From Erysipelotrichaceae bacterium (lineage in GTDB: Bacteria; Bacillota_I; Bacilli_A; Erysipelotrichales; Erysipelotrichaceae), in assembly GCA_017539025.1 (NCBI GenBank), contig JAFYHT010000071.1, forward strand, positions 62,001 to 126,000: DNA of 64,000 nucleotides. The letters are read 5' to 3'. Below the pieces are notes generated by a model that was not told where the DNA came from, ran no database searches, and worked only from the letters and a program-made list of their open reading frames with translations. Positions 8,742 to 17,112 of this stretch are shown one piece after another; position 1 is the first letter of the stretch; every line of letters starts with the position of its first letter. Made by a program: the position numbers and the translations under genes.

Positions 8742-9677
8742 TTATTTACCCTCCATGTATTTTCTGTATAATTCTTCAGCCTCTTGTTTCATCTGATTTT
8801 TTATCTCTGCCGTGTAATGCGGGAAAGGACCGTATTGTCTGGCGTTGACTCCTGCCGCCACATTGGCATAACAGGCCGTTTTCAAAGGATTGAATCCTTC
8901 GCAATATCCGTATAAGGATGCACCGGTAGAACAGTTGCCACAGCCGGTCGAATCCACGCTGCTTTCGCTTTCCACCGAAGGCGCAAACCATGCCTTGCCA
9001 TCTTGTATCATGGCAGAACCCTTCTTCCCCATACGGAAGAAACAGGGCTTTCCCAATTCGATGATCGCTTTGATGGAATCTTCTTCGTTATCTGTGCCAA
9101 ACAGATCCATCGCCTCAGTTCGGTTGAGTGAATAAAGATCCAGCTTGTCGATCAGATCGAGCACAAGATCTTTCTTGTCCGGATCCTTTGTCTCGGCTGT
9201 TGAAAGCTCCGCCATGAAGACTGCATTCGGACAGGCTTTTCTCATTTCAGGAAGATCTTTCCAGACATCCTCTGAAGCGCCGGATTCAAAGTAGATCCCT
9301 TTGACATCCTCGCCGCCGTGATCGATCACATACTGTGCCTTTGCCAGAGGATATGGTCCGTACTTCTTTTCGAATTCTTCACCATAGATGGAGTGTTCGA
9401 CCCATTCACCATTTGGAGAATACTCAACAAGAGTGTAATGCGTCTTCGGAAAACAGATGTCGATGCCTTCTTCACTTAATCCGTTCCTTCGGAAATAATC
9501 ACCGAAGATCTCATCGAAATCAGGACCGGCAGCCGAAACAAAAAGCACATCATCCGTATAAGGAAGGATACCGTTGACTGTATAGATGGATCCGCCAAGG
9601 AATCCCTTTACTTCACTGCCGTCGGGATAGCGCATGTCATTGACGATGACACTTCCCGTAACCAGATATCTAGCCAT
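8742..9677 (-). CDS. PfkB-family carbohydrate kinase-like protein lacking the catalytic Asp
   Basis: 311 residues with the ribokinase fold: an N-terminal strand YLVTGSVIVND, the substrate-side GG motif in FLGGSIYTVNG, a central LYSLNRTEAMDLFG region, and the C-terminal anion-hole motif VDSTGCGNCSTGA. In PfkB kinases this last motif reads DTxGAGD, where the final Asp is the base that activates the sugar hydroxyl. Here it is Asn248, while the surrounding glycines and helix are intact. The protein may bind a sugar or nucleoside without phosphorylating it, or use another base. It is abutted by the ECF ATPase gene (no gap) and the BtpA-like gene (two bases), so it belongs to the importer operon. 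Confidence 0.85.
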   Translation of the reverse strand: MARYLVTGSVIVNDMRYPDGSEVKGFLGGSIYTVNGILPYTDDVLFVSAAGPDFDEIFGDYFRRNGLSEEGIDICFPKTHYTLVEYSPNGEWVEHSIYGEEFEKKYGPYPLAKAQYVIDHGGEDVKGIYFESGASEDVWKDLPEMRKACPNAVFMAELSTAETKDPDKKDLVLDLIDKLDLYSLNRTEAMDLFGTDNEEDSIKAIIELGKPCFFRMGKKGSAMIQDGKAWFAPSVESESSVDSTGCGNCSTGASLYGYCEGFNPLKTACYANVAAGVNARQYGPFPHYTAEIKNQMKQEAEELYRKYMEGK

Positions 9678-10466
9678 TTATAACCTTTTTACCAGTTCAT
9701 CTGTAAACAGGATCTTGCCATCGAGCTCCAGCCTCTTGGCCAGCTCACCGATCGCAGGTTTCTTGATCCTGGCATCTGCTACGACATCTTCATTCCAGAA
9801 GACATCCTGAGCGCTGCCGTCACAGATGATATTCTTATGTGCCATGGCAACGATACGGTCAAAATTCCTGACCGCAAACTCCATGTCGTGAGTGATCGTG
9901 ATGACTGTAATGCCATCCTTCGTCAGTCTGTCGACCATCTTACCCAGAACTTGAGTACCATGTAAGTCCTGACCGGCAGTCGGTTCATCCAGAACGATAT
10001 ACTTTGGCCTGGATGCAATGACGGCTGCGATCGCAACGAACTTTCTGATCGGATATGGGATCTCATACGGATTGGTATCCATGTATTTTCCGATATCACA
10101 GATCTCTACCGCATAATCGACTCTCTGTTTCACTTCTTCTTCAGAGAGCTTGTAGTATCTCGGCATGAATTCGATCTCCTTGCGGGCAGTGCTGTTGAAG
10201 ATCTGCTCATCAGGATTCTGGAATACATAACCGACGATACGTGCGACAGTCGCAACAGTTACATCTTTCGTATTGATGCCATCAACGATGACATCACCTT
10301 CAAACGGACGGTTGAGTCCGTTCATCATCTTGACACAGGTGGTCTTGCCGGCACCGTTCTGGCCGACGATCGCAACCTTCTCACCCTCTTTGATAGTGAG
10401 GTCGATATTCTCCAAAGCTGTAAAGCCATTGGGATATCTGAAACTTGCATTCTTGATCTCTATCAT
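9678..10466 (-). CDS. ecfA: ECF transporter ATPase with degenerate signature motif
   Basis: A 262-residue ABC ATPase of the energy-coupling factor type. Walker A GQNGAGKTT (35-43), the Q-loop GYVFQNPDEQIF and Walker B IVLDEPTAGQD (Asp160, Glu161) are intact, and the H-loop is ITHDM. The ABC signature, normally LSGGQ, reads IPYPI at residues 136-140 within YEIPYPIRKF. In the ATPase dimer this signature faces the ATP held by the partner subunit, so one of the two ATP sites is probably weak or inactive. The partner encoded just upstream keeps a perfect LSGGQ. The gene is four bases from its partner and abuts the PfkB-like gene. Confidence 0.9.
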   Translation of the reverse strand: MIEIKNASFRYPNGFTALENIDLTIKEGEKVAIVGQNGAGKTTCVKMMNGLNRPFEGDVIVDGINTKDVTVATVARIVGYVFQNPDEQIFNSTARKEIEFMPRYYKLSEEEVKQRVDYAVEICDIGKYMDTNPYEIPYPIRKFVAIAAVIASRPKYIVLDEPTAGQDLHGTQVLGKMVDRLTKDGITVITITHDMEFAVRNFDRIVAMAHKNIICDGSAQDVFWNEDVVADARIKKPAIGELAKRLELDGKILFTDELVKRL

Positions 10467-10470
10467 GTCA

Positions 10471-11313
10471 TCAGCCTCTCTTCTTTATCAGCTCATAAGC
10501 TTCGTCCATGGTGATCGGGATCTTGTCCAATGGTTTGCCTGCATCTTCCATTGCCAGACCGAATCTGGCAACTTCCGGAATGGAAGCCCTGTGATCCATC
10601 AGTTCCCTGTTGGTCAGCACTTCATGCGTCGGTCCGTCAAAGACGATCGTACCGTTTTCCATAACAAGGATCTCATCGCAAAATTCAGCGATCAGGTCGA
10701 TCTTGTGTTCGACCAGGATGATGGTCTTGTTGGAATATTTGAGCGTATTGATGATACGGAAGACGTTTTCCGTACCTTCCGGGTCAAGCTGGGAAGTCGG
10801 TTCATCAATAACAAGGGTATCTGTATCCATCGCGATGATCGATGCGAACGCAACTCTCTGTCTCTGTCCGCCCGACAACATATTCGGGTTGTTTTTGATC
10901 AGATGACCAATGTCCAGCTGATTGCAGACATCGATGACTCTTTCGATCATCTCGTCTTTTGGAACACCCAGGTTCTCCAAACCGATCGCAACTTCTTCAA
11001 AGACCGTCGACTTGATACCGGAGATCTGTGTGAACGGGTTCTGGAAGACATAGCCGATCTTGGAACACAGTTCAGCTGTATCCCAATCTCTGATGTCTTT
11101 TCCTTCGATCAGACATTCACCGGTCAGCTTTCCCAGGTAGAAGTGAGGGATGAGACCTCTGATCAGATTACACAAAGTGGTCTTGCCGCCGCCGTTTTCA
11201 CCTATGATGCCGTAGAACTTTCCTTTTTCAAAACTGCAGTTCACATCATGTAACGCAAAATCCTTGGTATAGGGATATTTGTAAGATACGTTTTTCAGTT
11301 CTATAAATGCCAT
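10471..11313 (-). CDS. ecfA: ECF transporter ATPase, canonical subunit
   Basis: 280 residues with all ABC motifs: Walker A GENGGGKTT (38-46), Q-loop YVFQNPFTQI, signature LSGGQRQR (146-150), Walker B LVIDEPTSQLD (Asp170, Glu171) and H-loop VEHKID. The Q-helix sequence after the Q-loop and the C-terminal EVLTNRELM region fit ECF importer ATPases, which use a Gln-rich groove to dock EcfT. It pairs with the neighbouring ATPase to drive import of the compound captured by the S component at 12224-12847. The order S, T, A, A' on one strand is a dedicated (group I) ECF arrangement rather than a shared module. Confidence 0.93.
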   Translation of the reverse strand: MAFIELKNVSYKYPYTKDFALHDVNCSFEKGKFYGIIGENGGGKTTLCNLIRGLIPHFYLGKLTGECLIEGKDIRDWDTAELCSKIGYVFQNPFTQISGIKSTVFEEVAIGLENLGVPKDEMIERVIDVCNQLDIGHLIKNNPNMLSGGQRQRVAFASIIAMDTDTLVIDEPTSQLDPEGTENVFRIINTLKYSNKTIILVEHKIDLIAEFCDEILVMENGTIVFDGPTHEVLTNRELMDHRASIPEVARFGLAMEDAGKPLDKIPITMDEAYELIKKRG

Positions 11314-11325
11314 TGTTTTCCCTCC

Positions 11326-12135
11326 CTAGATCACGTGCACGATCTTCATCACGGTGTAGACGATAGATCCAAGGAACACCAGCACAGCCAGTCCATCTAC
11401 CACATATTCCCATGCCGGGATCGGACGCAAGACTCTCAGATAAGTATGACCGCCTTCGTGAGAAAAAGCACGGGCATCCATGGCAATGGCCTTTTCTTCC
11501 GTACCGGACATCGCACTCAAAAGGATTGGACCCAGTGTCGGGAAGAAAGCCTTCATTCTGACGATCAGATTTCCATCCGTCTCAATACCACGAGCCTTTT
11601 GCGATTCCAGGATCGTATCCGCTGATTTCTTCATGTCTATGATCGACTGCATCGAACTTAACATGATATAGCTGGCCACATGAGTGACGCCTCTGTTTTC
11701 CAGCGCCAGCATCAGATCCTTCATTTCCGTATTCAGGAAGTAGATCAGAAGGATGCTGGAAAAACCGATGATGTACCAGGCGATATCCATACTGGCGATG
11801 AAAGGCTCCTTGTACCATTGCCAACCCAGAAGGCTGAATAATGGGGTATTGCCTTCCACATGACCATACTGCAGCTGACGCATAACGGTCGTCAGCAACA
11901 AGAGCGGGATCGCAATGACCAGAAGCGATTTGAAATACTTTTTGAATATCTTCGTATAGAACGCCAGGATCGTTGATAAAACGACCAGGGCAACACCGAA
12001 TTGCCAGCGGTGAATGATACAGGAAGAGATACCCAGACAAAGAGCTATGGTCAGTTTGGAGATCGGATTCATATCCTTGAACCCGTTCCCGTATCTGACA
12101 TAGTCGTTGTATGAGTAAGCAAACTCTTTATCCAT
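11326..12135 (-). CDS. ecfT: ECF transporter transmembrane component T
   Basis: A 269-residue membrane protein with about six hydrophobic segments. These include ISKLTIALCLGISSCII, FGVALVVLSTILAFY, SLLVIAIPLLLLTTV and a final segment near VVDGLAVLVFLGSIVY. The cytoplasmic coupling helices carry the two short motifs typical of EcfT near ESQKARGIE and MDARAF (the family pattern is Ala-Arg-Gly/Ala). It links the two ATPases to the substrate-binding S component. GGAGGAAAC precedes the ATG. A strong hairpin lies between the S-component stop and this start, which may reduce the amount of T and A proteins relative to S. Confidence 0.9.
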   Translation of the reverse strand: MDKEFAYSYNDYVRYGNGFKDMNPISKLTIALCLGISSCIIHRWQFGVALVVLSTILAFYTKIFKKYFKSLLVIAIPLLLLTTVMRQLQYGHVEGNTPLFSLLGWQWYKEPFIASMDIAWYIIGFSSILLIYFLNTEMKDLMLALENRGVTHVASYIMLSSMQSIIDMKKSADTILESQKARGIETDGNLIVRMKAFFPTLGPILLSAMSGTEEKAIAMDARAFSHEGGHTYLRVLRPIPAWEYVVDGLAVLVFLGSIVYTVMKIVHVI

Positions 12136-12151
12136 ATGTTTCCTCCAAGAA

Positions 12152-12187
12152 AATAACGGCAGGGATAGAGAAAAGCCTGCCGTTATT
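12152..12187 (-). terminator. Intra-operon attenuating hairpin between S component and EcfT
   Basis: A perfect 12-base stem (AATAACGGCAGG at 12152-12163 with CCTGCCGTTATT at 12176-12187) with a 12-base loop. On the minus strand it is followed by TTCTTGG and then the ecfT ribosome site. The U-rich end is short, so partial termination with readthrough seems likely. Confidence 0.65.
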
Positions 12188-12223
12188 CAATTCAAAATAA
12201 ATTGTACTGATAACCCGAACGGA

Positions 12224-12847
12224 TTAGTCTTCCAGTGCTTTCTCTTCGTCGCTGATGTAAACAGGTCCCAGAGGGAGCTTAGACAGGAAGCGGGTCGGGA
12301 ATGCCTTCAGGATGAAGTAGCATACGATGATCGTGATCGCCTTGTCCAGCAAGTCGCATGAGAATTCGCCCAGGATCTGGATCAGGAACTTGGTGACCTG
12401 GTTCTCAGGTGAACCAAGAGCTTTCCACAACGGAAGGACAACGATTGCAGTCGTGCCTGAACCGAAGTCAAATCCATACAGAGTCCATGTGATCAGAGCA
12501 CCGATGACACCACCGATGAATGCGAAGCCCAGTGAGCTGATCAGTGTCGGAACGAACTTCTTGAAGACGCCCTTCTTTGACAGGTAAGCAGCGAATACGC
12601 CGAATGCCATGTTCAATGGTGCATAGAAGAGGTTGTTCGGGCTGGTGATCGCAGTGAGGATGTTGGTGACAAGACCAACGATGACACCAGGCCAAGCGCC
12701 GCAAAGAGCACCGACGATGATGGTTCCGATGGAATCAAGATAAATAGGGAGCTTCAACAGAAGGATGATCGTTCCGCCGATGAAGTTGACTGCTACACCA
12801 ATTGGCACTAAAAACCAGGTAAGCTTGCTCATTTCTTTTTTAGCCAT
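12224..12847 (-). CDS. ECF transporter S component (substrate-binding membrane protein)
   Basis: A 207-residue protein with five to six membrane helices. The motif YLDSIGTIIVGALCGAWPG, followed by GLVTNIL and a conserved PLNMAFGV, is typical of the RibU/CD3073-like group of ECF S components, which hold small vitamins or nucleoside-like compounds. It is the promoter-proximal gene of the operon, with a strong GGAGGT ribosome site, so it should be made in excess of the T and A subunits. The substrate is not readable from sequence. The linked PfkB proteins, BtpA-like protein and divergent adenosine deaminase suggest a nucleoside or other ribosyl compound. Confidence 0.85.
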   Translation of the reverse strand: MAKKEMSKLTWFLVPIGVAVNFIGGTIILLLKLPIYLDSIGTIIVGALCGAWPGVIVGLVTNILTAITSPNNLFYAPLNMAFGVFAAYLSKKGVFKKFVPTLISSLGFAFIGGVIGALITWTLYGFDFGSGTTAIVVLPLWKALGSPENQVTKFLIQILGEFSCDLLDKAITIIVCYFILKAFPTRFLSKLPLGPVYISDEEKALED

Positions 12848-12871
12848 TATATATTTACCTCCAAATAGTTA

Positions 12872-12883
12872 CCGTAGTTACGG
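12872..12883. promoter_or_regulatory. Palindrome in the leader of the ECF operon
   Basis: CCGTA-GT-TACGG, a 12-base palindrome just downstream of the predicted transcript start. The two-base centre is too small for a good RNA hairpin, so a repressor operator is more likely than a riboswitch. The leader is only about 43 bases long. Confidence 0.35.
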
Positions 12884-12896
12884 CTTCCTTAATATC

Positions 12897-12925
12897 AATA
12901 TATCACTTTCACATAACTTTGTTAA
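12897..12925 (-). promoter_or_regulatory. Promoter of the ECF importer operon
   Basis: On the minus strand TTAACA (12920-12925) is followed after 17 bases by TATATT (12897-12902), a near-consensus sigma-A promoter. It points toward the S component start at 12847. Confidence 0.75.
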
Positions 12926-12962
12926 TTGTGTATCAGGTTTCTGTGAGACTTCTTTCCTGGTT

Positions 12963-12968
12963 TATAAT
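12963..12968 (+). promoter_or_regulatory. -10 box for the PfkB-adenosine deaminase operon
   Basis: TATAAT 29 bases before the ATG at 12998, divergent from the ECF promoter. No clear -35 hexamer is present at 17 bases. GGTGGAGA follows as the ribosome site. Confidence 0.6.
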
Positions 12969-12997
12969 GAAAAAGAAGATGATGGTGGAGAAAGATC

Positions 12998-13924
12998 ATG
13001 AATAAAGAAAAAAGAGACTATGCGGTATACATCGGAGATGTTGCCCTGGATGAATATTACAAGGCAGACAGATGGCCATCTACTGCGGATAAAGAAACAG
13101 TCAAAACACTTCAAGCAGTACCGGGAGGAATGATCGCCAATGCCGCCTGTGTCAGAGCGGGACTTGGTGAAAAGACCCTCTTCTGGACCTGCATGAATGA
13201 CGGGCCGATCTCAAGACTTCTTTTACAAGATCTCCAAGATAGAGGCATTGATACTTCCCTTTCCGTCGTTGATGATACTTTACCGGATTCCAAGACGATG
13301 ATCTTTCTGGTAGGAGATGAACATACCGTATTCATTCCCGATATTGAGATCGATCACATCGATGTGACGGATGAGATGATGGAAGTCATGAAAGGTGCTT
13401 CCTACATCTATTCCACATCAGGCACTCTGATGCTATTAAGATACAAAGGCAGACACTGGAATGATTTCTCTCAAGAGATCAGAGATGCCGGTACAAGGGT
13501 GATCGTCGACTTTGATGTCGATTATGAAAGAAATCACGATGACAACAGATTCGTCACCGTCGATATCGGCTTTTTCAACGAAACAGGCTACGACAGTGTT
13601 CGACAGGACAGAAGCTATGAGAAACAGGCTGAAAAGCTGCATTCCCTGGGCATGAAACTGGTCGTAGTGACCCTGGCTGAAAAAGGCTGCATCATCTATC
13701 AGGAAGGAAAAGAAGAGATCAGGATCCCTGCAAGAAAGACAGAAGTTGTGGATGTCACCGGAGCCGGAGATACCTTCTGCAGCTGCTTCTCTACGATGAT
13801 GGATGAACTCGGTCTGGTAAAGGCGGCGGAATTTGCGACAGCAGCCGCTTCAATATGCATCTCTTCCATGGGTGCTCGCAGCGGCGTCCATTCCAAGGAA
13901 GAGATCTATCAGATACTGGGATAA
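12998..13924 (+). CDS. PfkB-family carbohydrate or nucleoside kinase
   Basis: A 308-residue ribokinase-fold kinase with intact motifs: VAPGG-type substrate loop (AVPGGMIANAACV), a lid-strand region, and the C-terminal DVTGAGDTFCSCF with the catalytic Asp that is missing in the PfkB-like protein across the promoter region. It should transfer phosphate from ATP to a sugar or nucleoside hydroxyl. It is the first gene of a four-gene run with adenosine deaminase, an unknown protein and an alpha-glucosidase, divergent from the ECF importer. Placing one active and one apparently inactive PfkB protein around the same importer suggests that they act on related compounds. Confidence 0.88.
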   Translation: MNKEKRDYAVYIGDVALDEYYKADRWPSTADKETVKTLQAVPGGMIANAACVRAGLGEKTLFWTCMNDGPISRLLLQDLQDRGIDTSLSVVDDTLPDSKTMIFLVGDEHTVFIPDIEIDHIDVTDEMMEVMKGASYIYSTSGTLMLLRYKGRHWNDFSQEIRDAGTRVIVDFDVDYERNHDDNRFVTVDIGFFNETGYDSVRQDRSYEKQAEKLHSLGMKLVVVTLAEKGCIIYQEGKEEIRIPARKTEVVDVTGAGDTFCSCFSTMMDELGLVKAAEFATAAASICISSMGARSGVHSKEEIYQILG

Positions 13925-13954
13925 GATATAATGAAGAAAAACGGAGGAACGATA

Positions 13955-14965
13955 ATGACATATCCAAAAGTAGAACTGCATTGCCATATGGATGGAGCCA
14001 TCCCTTACAGACTCTTTGTGAAATATTGCCGTGAAGACGGTCTTGTACCGGAGGGCGTCAGCGATGAACAGTGGATCAAAGATCACGTCATGACCGAGAC
14101 GATGTCTCTGTCTGACTGCATGGGAGAATTTGCCTTACTGACAGGCATCTTACAATCGGCTGACAGACTGGAAGAACTCGCCTTTGAACTGCTCAAGGAT
14201 ATGTATGAATCAGGCACGAAACTGGTCGAACTGCGCTTCTCACCGCAGTCTCATCTCAATGAGAATCTTTCCATGGATGAAGCCGTTCAGGCGGCACTGA
14301 GAGGAAGGAAGAGAGCCCTTGAAGTCTATCCGGATCTGGTGTGCGGATTCCTTCTGTGCATGATGAACTTCGGCCTCAATCTGGGCACTCTTGAAAACAA
14401 CAAGGCAACCATCGAACTGGCAGCGAAGTATAAGGATCAAAGCGTCGTCGGCATCGACCTGGCAGGAGATGAAACAGCGACACCGATCGAAAGCTATGCA
14501 CCGATGTTTGAATATGCCAGACAGCTTGGCGTCAACTATACGATCCATGCCGGAGAATCCGGACCTGCATCCAACGTCATGTTTGCGATCTCACAGAAAG
14601 GCGGCAGGATCGGACACGGCATCCATTCGATCGAAGATGAAAATGTCGTCAACGAACTGATCAGAAACAATTTCCTGATCGAAGTCTCCGTCACATCCAA
14701 TTTCTTCTCACGCTGCGTTCCTTCGATTGCCGAGCATCCGATCAGAAAACTCTGGGACAAGGGCGTCATGATCAACATCAACACTGATGATCCGGAACTC
14801 ATGGGCATCGATCTGAAACACGAATATGACGTGATCGCAAAGAATTTCGGATTCACCGAAAGAGAATTCATCCTGTCCAATCTCTATTCCGCAAGGGCAT
14901 CCTTCTGTGAAGGAAGAGAAAAGATCATCTCTGAGCTGACGAAAGCTTTAAAGGAATGTGAATAA
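13955..14965 (+). CDS. Adenosine deaminase family protein
   Basis: A 336-residue metal-dependent deaminase. The zinc motifs are complete: VELHCHMDGA (His9, His11), the catalytic block HAGE after the strand NYTI, GHGIHSIED, and INTDDP near the C-terminus. The VDLAGDE strand is also typical. It should convert adenosine or a related 6-amino purine nucleoside to the 6-oxo form in the cytoplasm. The start at 13955 is preferred over an ATG 24 bases upstream because CGGAGGA lies just before it. It follows the active PfkB kinase by about 30 bases and abuts the next gene, which supports a nucleoside salvage role for this locus. Confidence 0.88.
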   Translation: MTYPKVELHCHMDGAIPYRLFVKYCREDGLVPEGVSDEQWIKDHVMTETMSLSDCMGEFALLTGILQSADRLEELAFELLKDMYESGTKLVELRFSPQSHLNENLSMDEAVQAALRGRKRALEVYPDLVCGFLLCMMNFGLNLGTLENNKATIELAAKYKDQSVVGIDLAGDETATPIESYAPMFEYARQLGVNYTIHAGESGPASNVMFAISQKGGRIGHGIHSIEDENVVNELIRNNFLIEVSVTSNFFSRCVPSIAEHPIRKLWDKGVMININTDDPELMGIDLKHEYDVIAKNFGFTEREFILSNLYSARASFCEGREKIISELTKALKECE

Positions 14966-15409
14966 ATGAAACAGCAGTTTACGATCGAAACGATCCTCAT
15001 TGATACAGAGCTGAACAATGAAGAAAAACTCTTCGTTGAAATCGACACGCTCGCCAATCGGATGAAGATCTATGAAAACCTGAATGATTTTCCTGCTGCC
15101 GATTACCACGTCAAAGTCAAAAGCGACCTGTTGGTAAACCTGGTCGATCAGCTTGGCGGGATCATCGTTGATAATAAGAAACAAAACGGAAAAGATACAC
15201 TGAAACTGTTGAGAGAAAACAGGATCGACGCCATCGTGGAAGCCATCGGAAGAGCCTTCTCAGGAAAGAATCTTCTTCTGACACTTCCGTCGATGTTGTC
15301 ATCATTGAACGAATACTACAGCTCCGATATCCCGTTCATGGATATCGTCAAAACGATACTGAGCGAGGTCAATGACCTCAAAGACTGGAAAGCAGAACTG
15401 ATCAGTTAA
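14966..15409 (+). CDS. Conserved-looking protein of unknown function, mostly helical
   Basis: 147 residues, no signal peptide or membrane segment. The sequence is rich in charged heptads (LNNEEKLFVEIDTLANRMKI) and ends with a helical region containing IPFMDIVKTILSEV. I do not recognise the family. The start directly follows the stop of the adenosine deaminase gene, and the alpha-glucosidase gene starts one base after its stop, so it is certainly co-transcribed with both. The composition resembles that of its neighbours, so it is probably a native gene. Confidence 0.7.
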   Translation: MKQQFTIETILIDTELNNEEKLFVEIDTLANRMKIYENLNDFPAADYHVKVKSDLLVNLVDQLGGIIVDNKKQNGKDTLKLLRENRIDAIVEAIGRAFSGKNLLLTLPSMLSSLNEYYSSDIPFMDIVKTILSEVNDLKDWKAELIS

Positions 15410-15410
15410 T

Positions 15411-17084
15411 ATGAAAACAAAATGGTATAAAGATGCGGTCGTCTATCAGATCTATCCCTTCAGCTTTATGGATTCCAACAATGACGGCTGGGGCGATATC
15501 GAAGGCATCATTTCAAAACTGGACTATATCAAAGATCTCGGAGTAACTGCGATCTGGTTTTCTCCGTTATACAAGTCTCCGGATTATGACTATGGATACG
15601 ACATCTCCGACTACAGAGATATCGATGAGAAATTCGGAACGATGGCCGACTTTGACAGACTCATGGAAGAATGCCACAAGAGAGGGATCAAAGTCATCAT
15701 GGACATGGTCATCAACCACAGTTCCATCGAACATCCATGGTTCAAAAAGGCCATTGAAGATCCTTCTTCCAAACACAGAGACTACTACATCATCCGTAAA
15801 GGAAAGTATAAAGGGAATAAACTCCTTCCTCCGACCAACTGGGCATCGACCTTCACCGGATCTGCCTGGGAACAGATCGGAGATACAGACGAATTCTATC
15901 TCCACCTCTTCTGCAAGGAACAGGCGGATCTCAACTGGGAAAATGAAGTGGTCAGAAAGCAGATCATCGACATCCTGAACTTCTGGCTGGATAAGGGGGT
16001 GGATGGTTTCCGCTTCGATGTCTTCAACATGTTTTCAAAAGTCTATCCTCTGAAAGATGACGATACTTCCTCTTTCCAGAAAGGATCGCCATACTTTGTG
16101 GATGGACCAAGGATGCATGAATTCCTGAAAGAACTCAACAGGAAATCCCTATCTCTCTATGATTCCTATACGGTCGGAGAATCCTATCATCCAAGTCCGG
16201 AAGCCGCAAAACAATACGTCCAGGAGTCAAACAACGAACTCGATTCGATATTCAACTTCGCCCACCTGGATGCGGACAATATCGGCGGTGCCAAGTTCTT
16301 CAAGAAACCTTTCAATATGAAACAGTTCAAGGAAGGTTTATTCAGACCGCAGGTCGATAACTACGAAGACGGATGGAACACGCTGGTTCTGGAAAACCAC
16401 GACAACCCGCGTTGCGTAAATCGTTTCTCCATCGATACAAAGCATTATCGCTATGAAGCCGCAACGATGCTTGCAAGCATCACCTACCTGGGTTTTGGTA
16501 CACCATTCATCTACATGGGACAGGAAGTAGGTCTTGCCAATACCGACTTCAGAAGTATCGACGATATGAAAGACCCGGTCTCTCACTTCGTCTATGATCT
16601 GATGACGTCCTATGGCATGCCAAAGAAACTTGCCTTCTCTTTCATCAGATATGGCGCAAGAGACCATGCCAGAGTTCCGATGCAATGGGACGATTCAATC
16701 AACGGCGGTTTCAACAAGGGACATGAACCATGGCAATGTCTCAATCCTGACTACAAGACGATCAATGTTGAAAAGGATCTCCAGTCAGACAAGTCTGTCT
16801 ATCGCTACTATCAGAAACTTCTGAAACTCAGAAAAGAAGACAAGACATTCATCTCAGGTAAAATGAACGAGATCGATCACGATCACAAGAAGATCGTTGC
16901 CTATGAAAGAGTCCTTGATGATCAAAAGTATCTGATCATCGCCAACTTCTCAAAGAAAAAAGTCTCTTACAGACTTCCTGAAGGATATAAGAATGGCGAG
17001 ATCGTATTAAGCAACTACGATCGGAATCAGGCTGATCTCAATATTCAATTTGAACCATACGAAGCGATCGTAATCAGAGTGTAA
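15411..17084 (+). CDS. GH13 alpha-glucosidase (oligo-1,6-glucosidase type)
   Basis: 557 residues, a typical length for oligo-1,6-glucosidase, trehalose-6-phosphate hydrolase and related GH13 subfamilies. It opens with WYKDAVVYQIYPFSF. The (beta/alpha)8 catalytic residues are Asp203 in GFRFDVFNM (nucleophile), Glu257 in TVGESY (acid/base) and Asp331 in ENHDNPR (transition-state stabiliser). Region I is DMVINHSS. The C-terminal beta domain ends in YEAIVIRV. There is no signal peptide, so it acts on oligosaccharides already imported. The residue after the region II triad is Val (FDVF), which in this group tends to favour alpha-1,6 or alpha-1,2 rather than alpha-1,4 links; this is only a hint. 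It closes the operon at a strong terminator. Confidence 0.92.
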   Translation: MKTKWYKDAVVYQIYPFSFMDSNNDGWGDIEGIISKLDYIKDLGVTAIWFSPLYKSPDYDYGYDISDYRDIDEKFGTMADFDRLMEECHKRGIKVIMDMVINHSSIEHPWFKKAIEDPSSKHRDYYIIRKGKYKGNKLLPPTNWASTFTGSAWEQIGDTDEFYLHLFCKEQADLNWENEVVRKQIIDILNFWLDKGVDGFRFDVFNMFSKVYPLKDDDTSSFQKGSPYFVDGPRMHEFLKELNRKSLSLYDSYTVGESYHPSPEAAKQYVQESNNELDSIFNFAHLDADNIGGAKFFKKPFNMKQFKEGLFRPQVDNYEDGWNTLVLENHDNPRCVNRFSIDTKHYRYEAATMLASITYLGFGTPFIYMGQEVGLANTDFRSIDDMKDPVSHFVYDLMTSYGMPKKLAFSFIRYGARDHARVPMQWDDSINGGFNKGHEPWQCLNPDYKTINVEKDLQSDKSVYRYYQKLLKLRKEDKTFISGKMNEIDHDHKKIVAYERVLDDQKYLIIANFSKKKVSYRLPEGYKNGEIVLSNYDRNQADLNIQFEPYEAIVIRV

Positions 17085-17112
17085 AAGAAGTTCATTGCTG
17101 AACTTCTTTTTT
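17084..17112. terminator. Bidirectional terminator after the alpha-glucosidase and ruvX genes
   Basis: AAAGAAGTTCA (17084-17094) pairs perfectly with TGAACTTCTTT (17099-17109) around TTGC, with T-runs on both strands. It overlaps the stop codons of both convergent genes. Confidence 0.9.

Noticed and set aside
10273-11253. 326-codon plus-strand open frame across both ECF ATPase genes
   Set aside because: Both ATPases on the minus strand have complete ABC motifs. The plus frame spans two genes, shows no known domain and has no start signal.
12848-12910. Riboswitch before the ECF S component
   Set aside because: The predicted leader is only about 43 bases and holds one small palindrome, too little for a known vitamin riboswitch.
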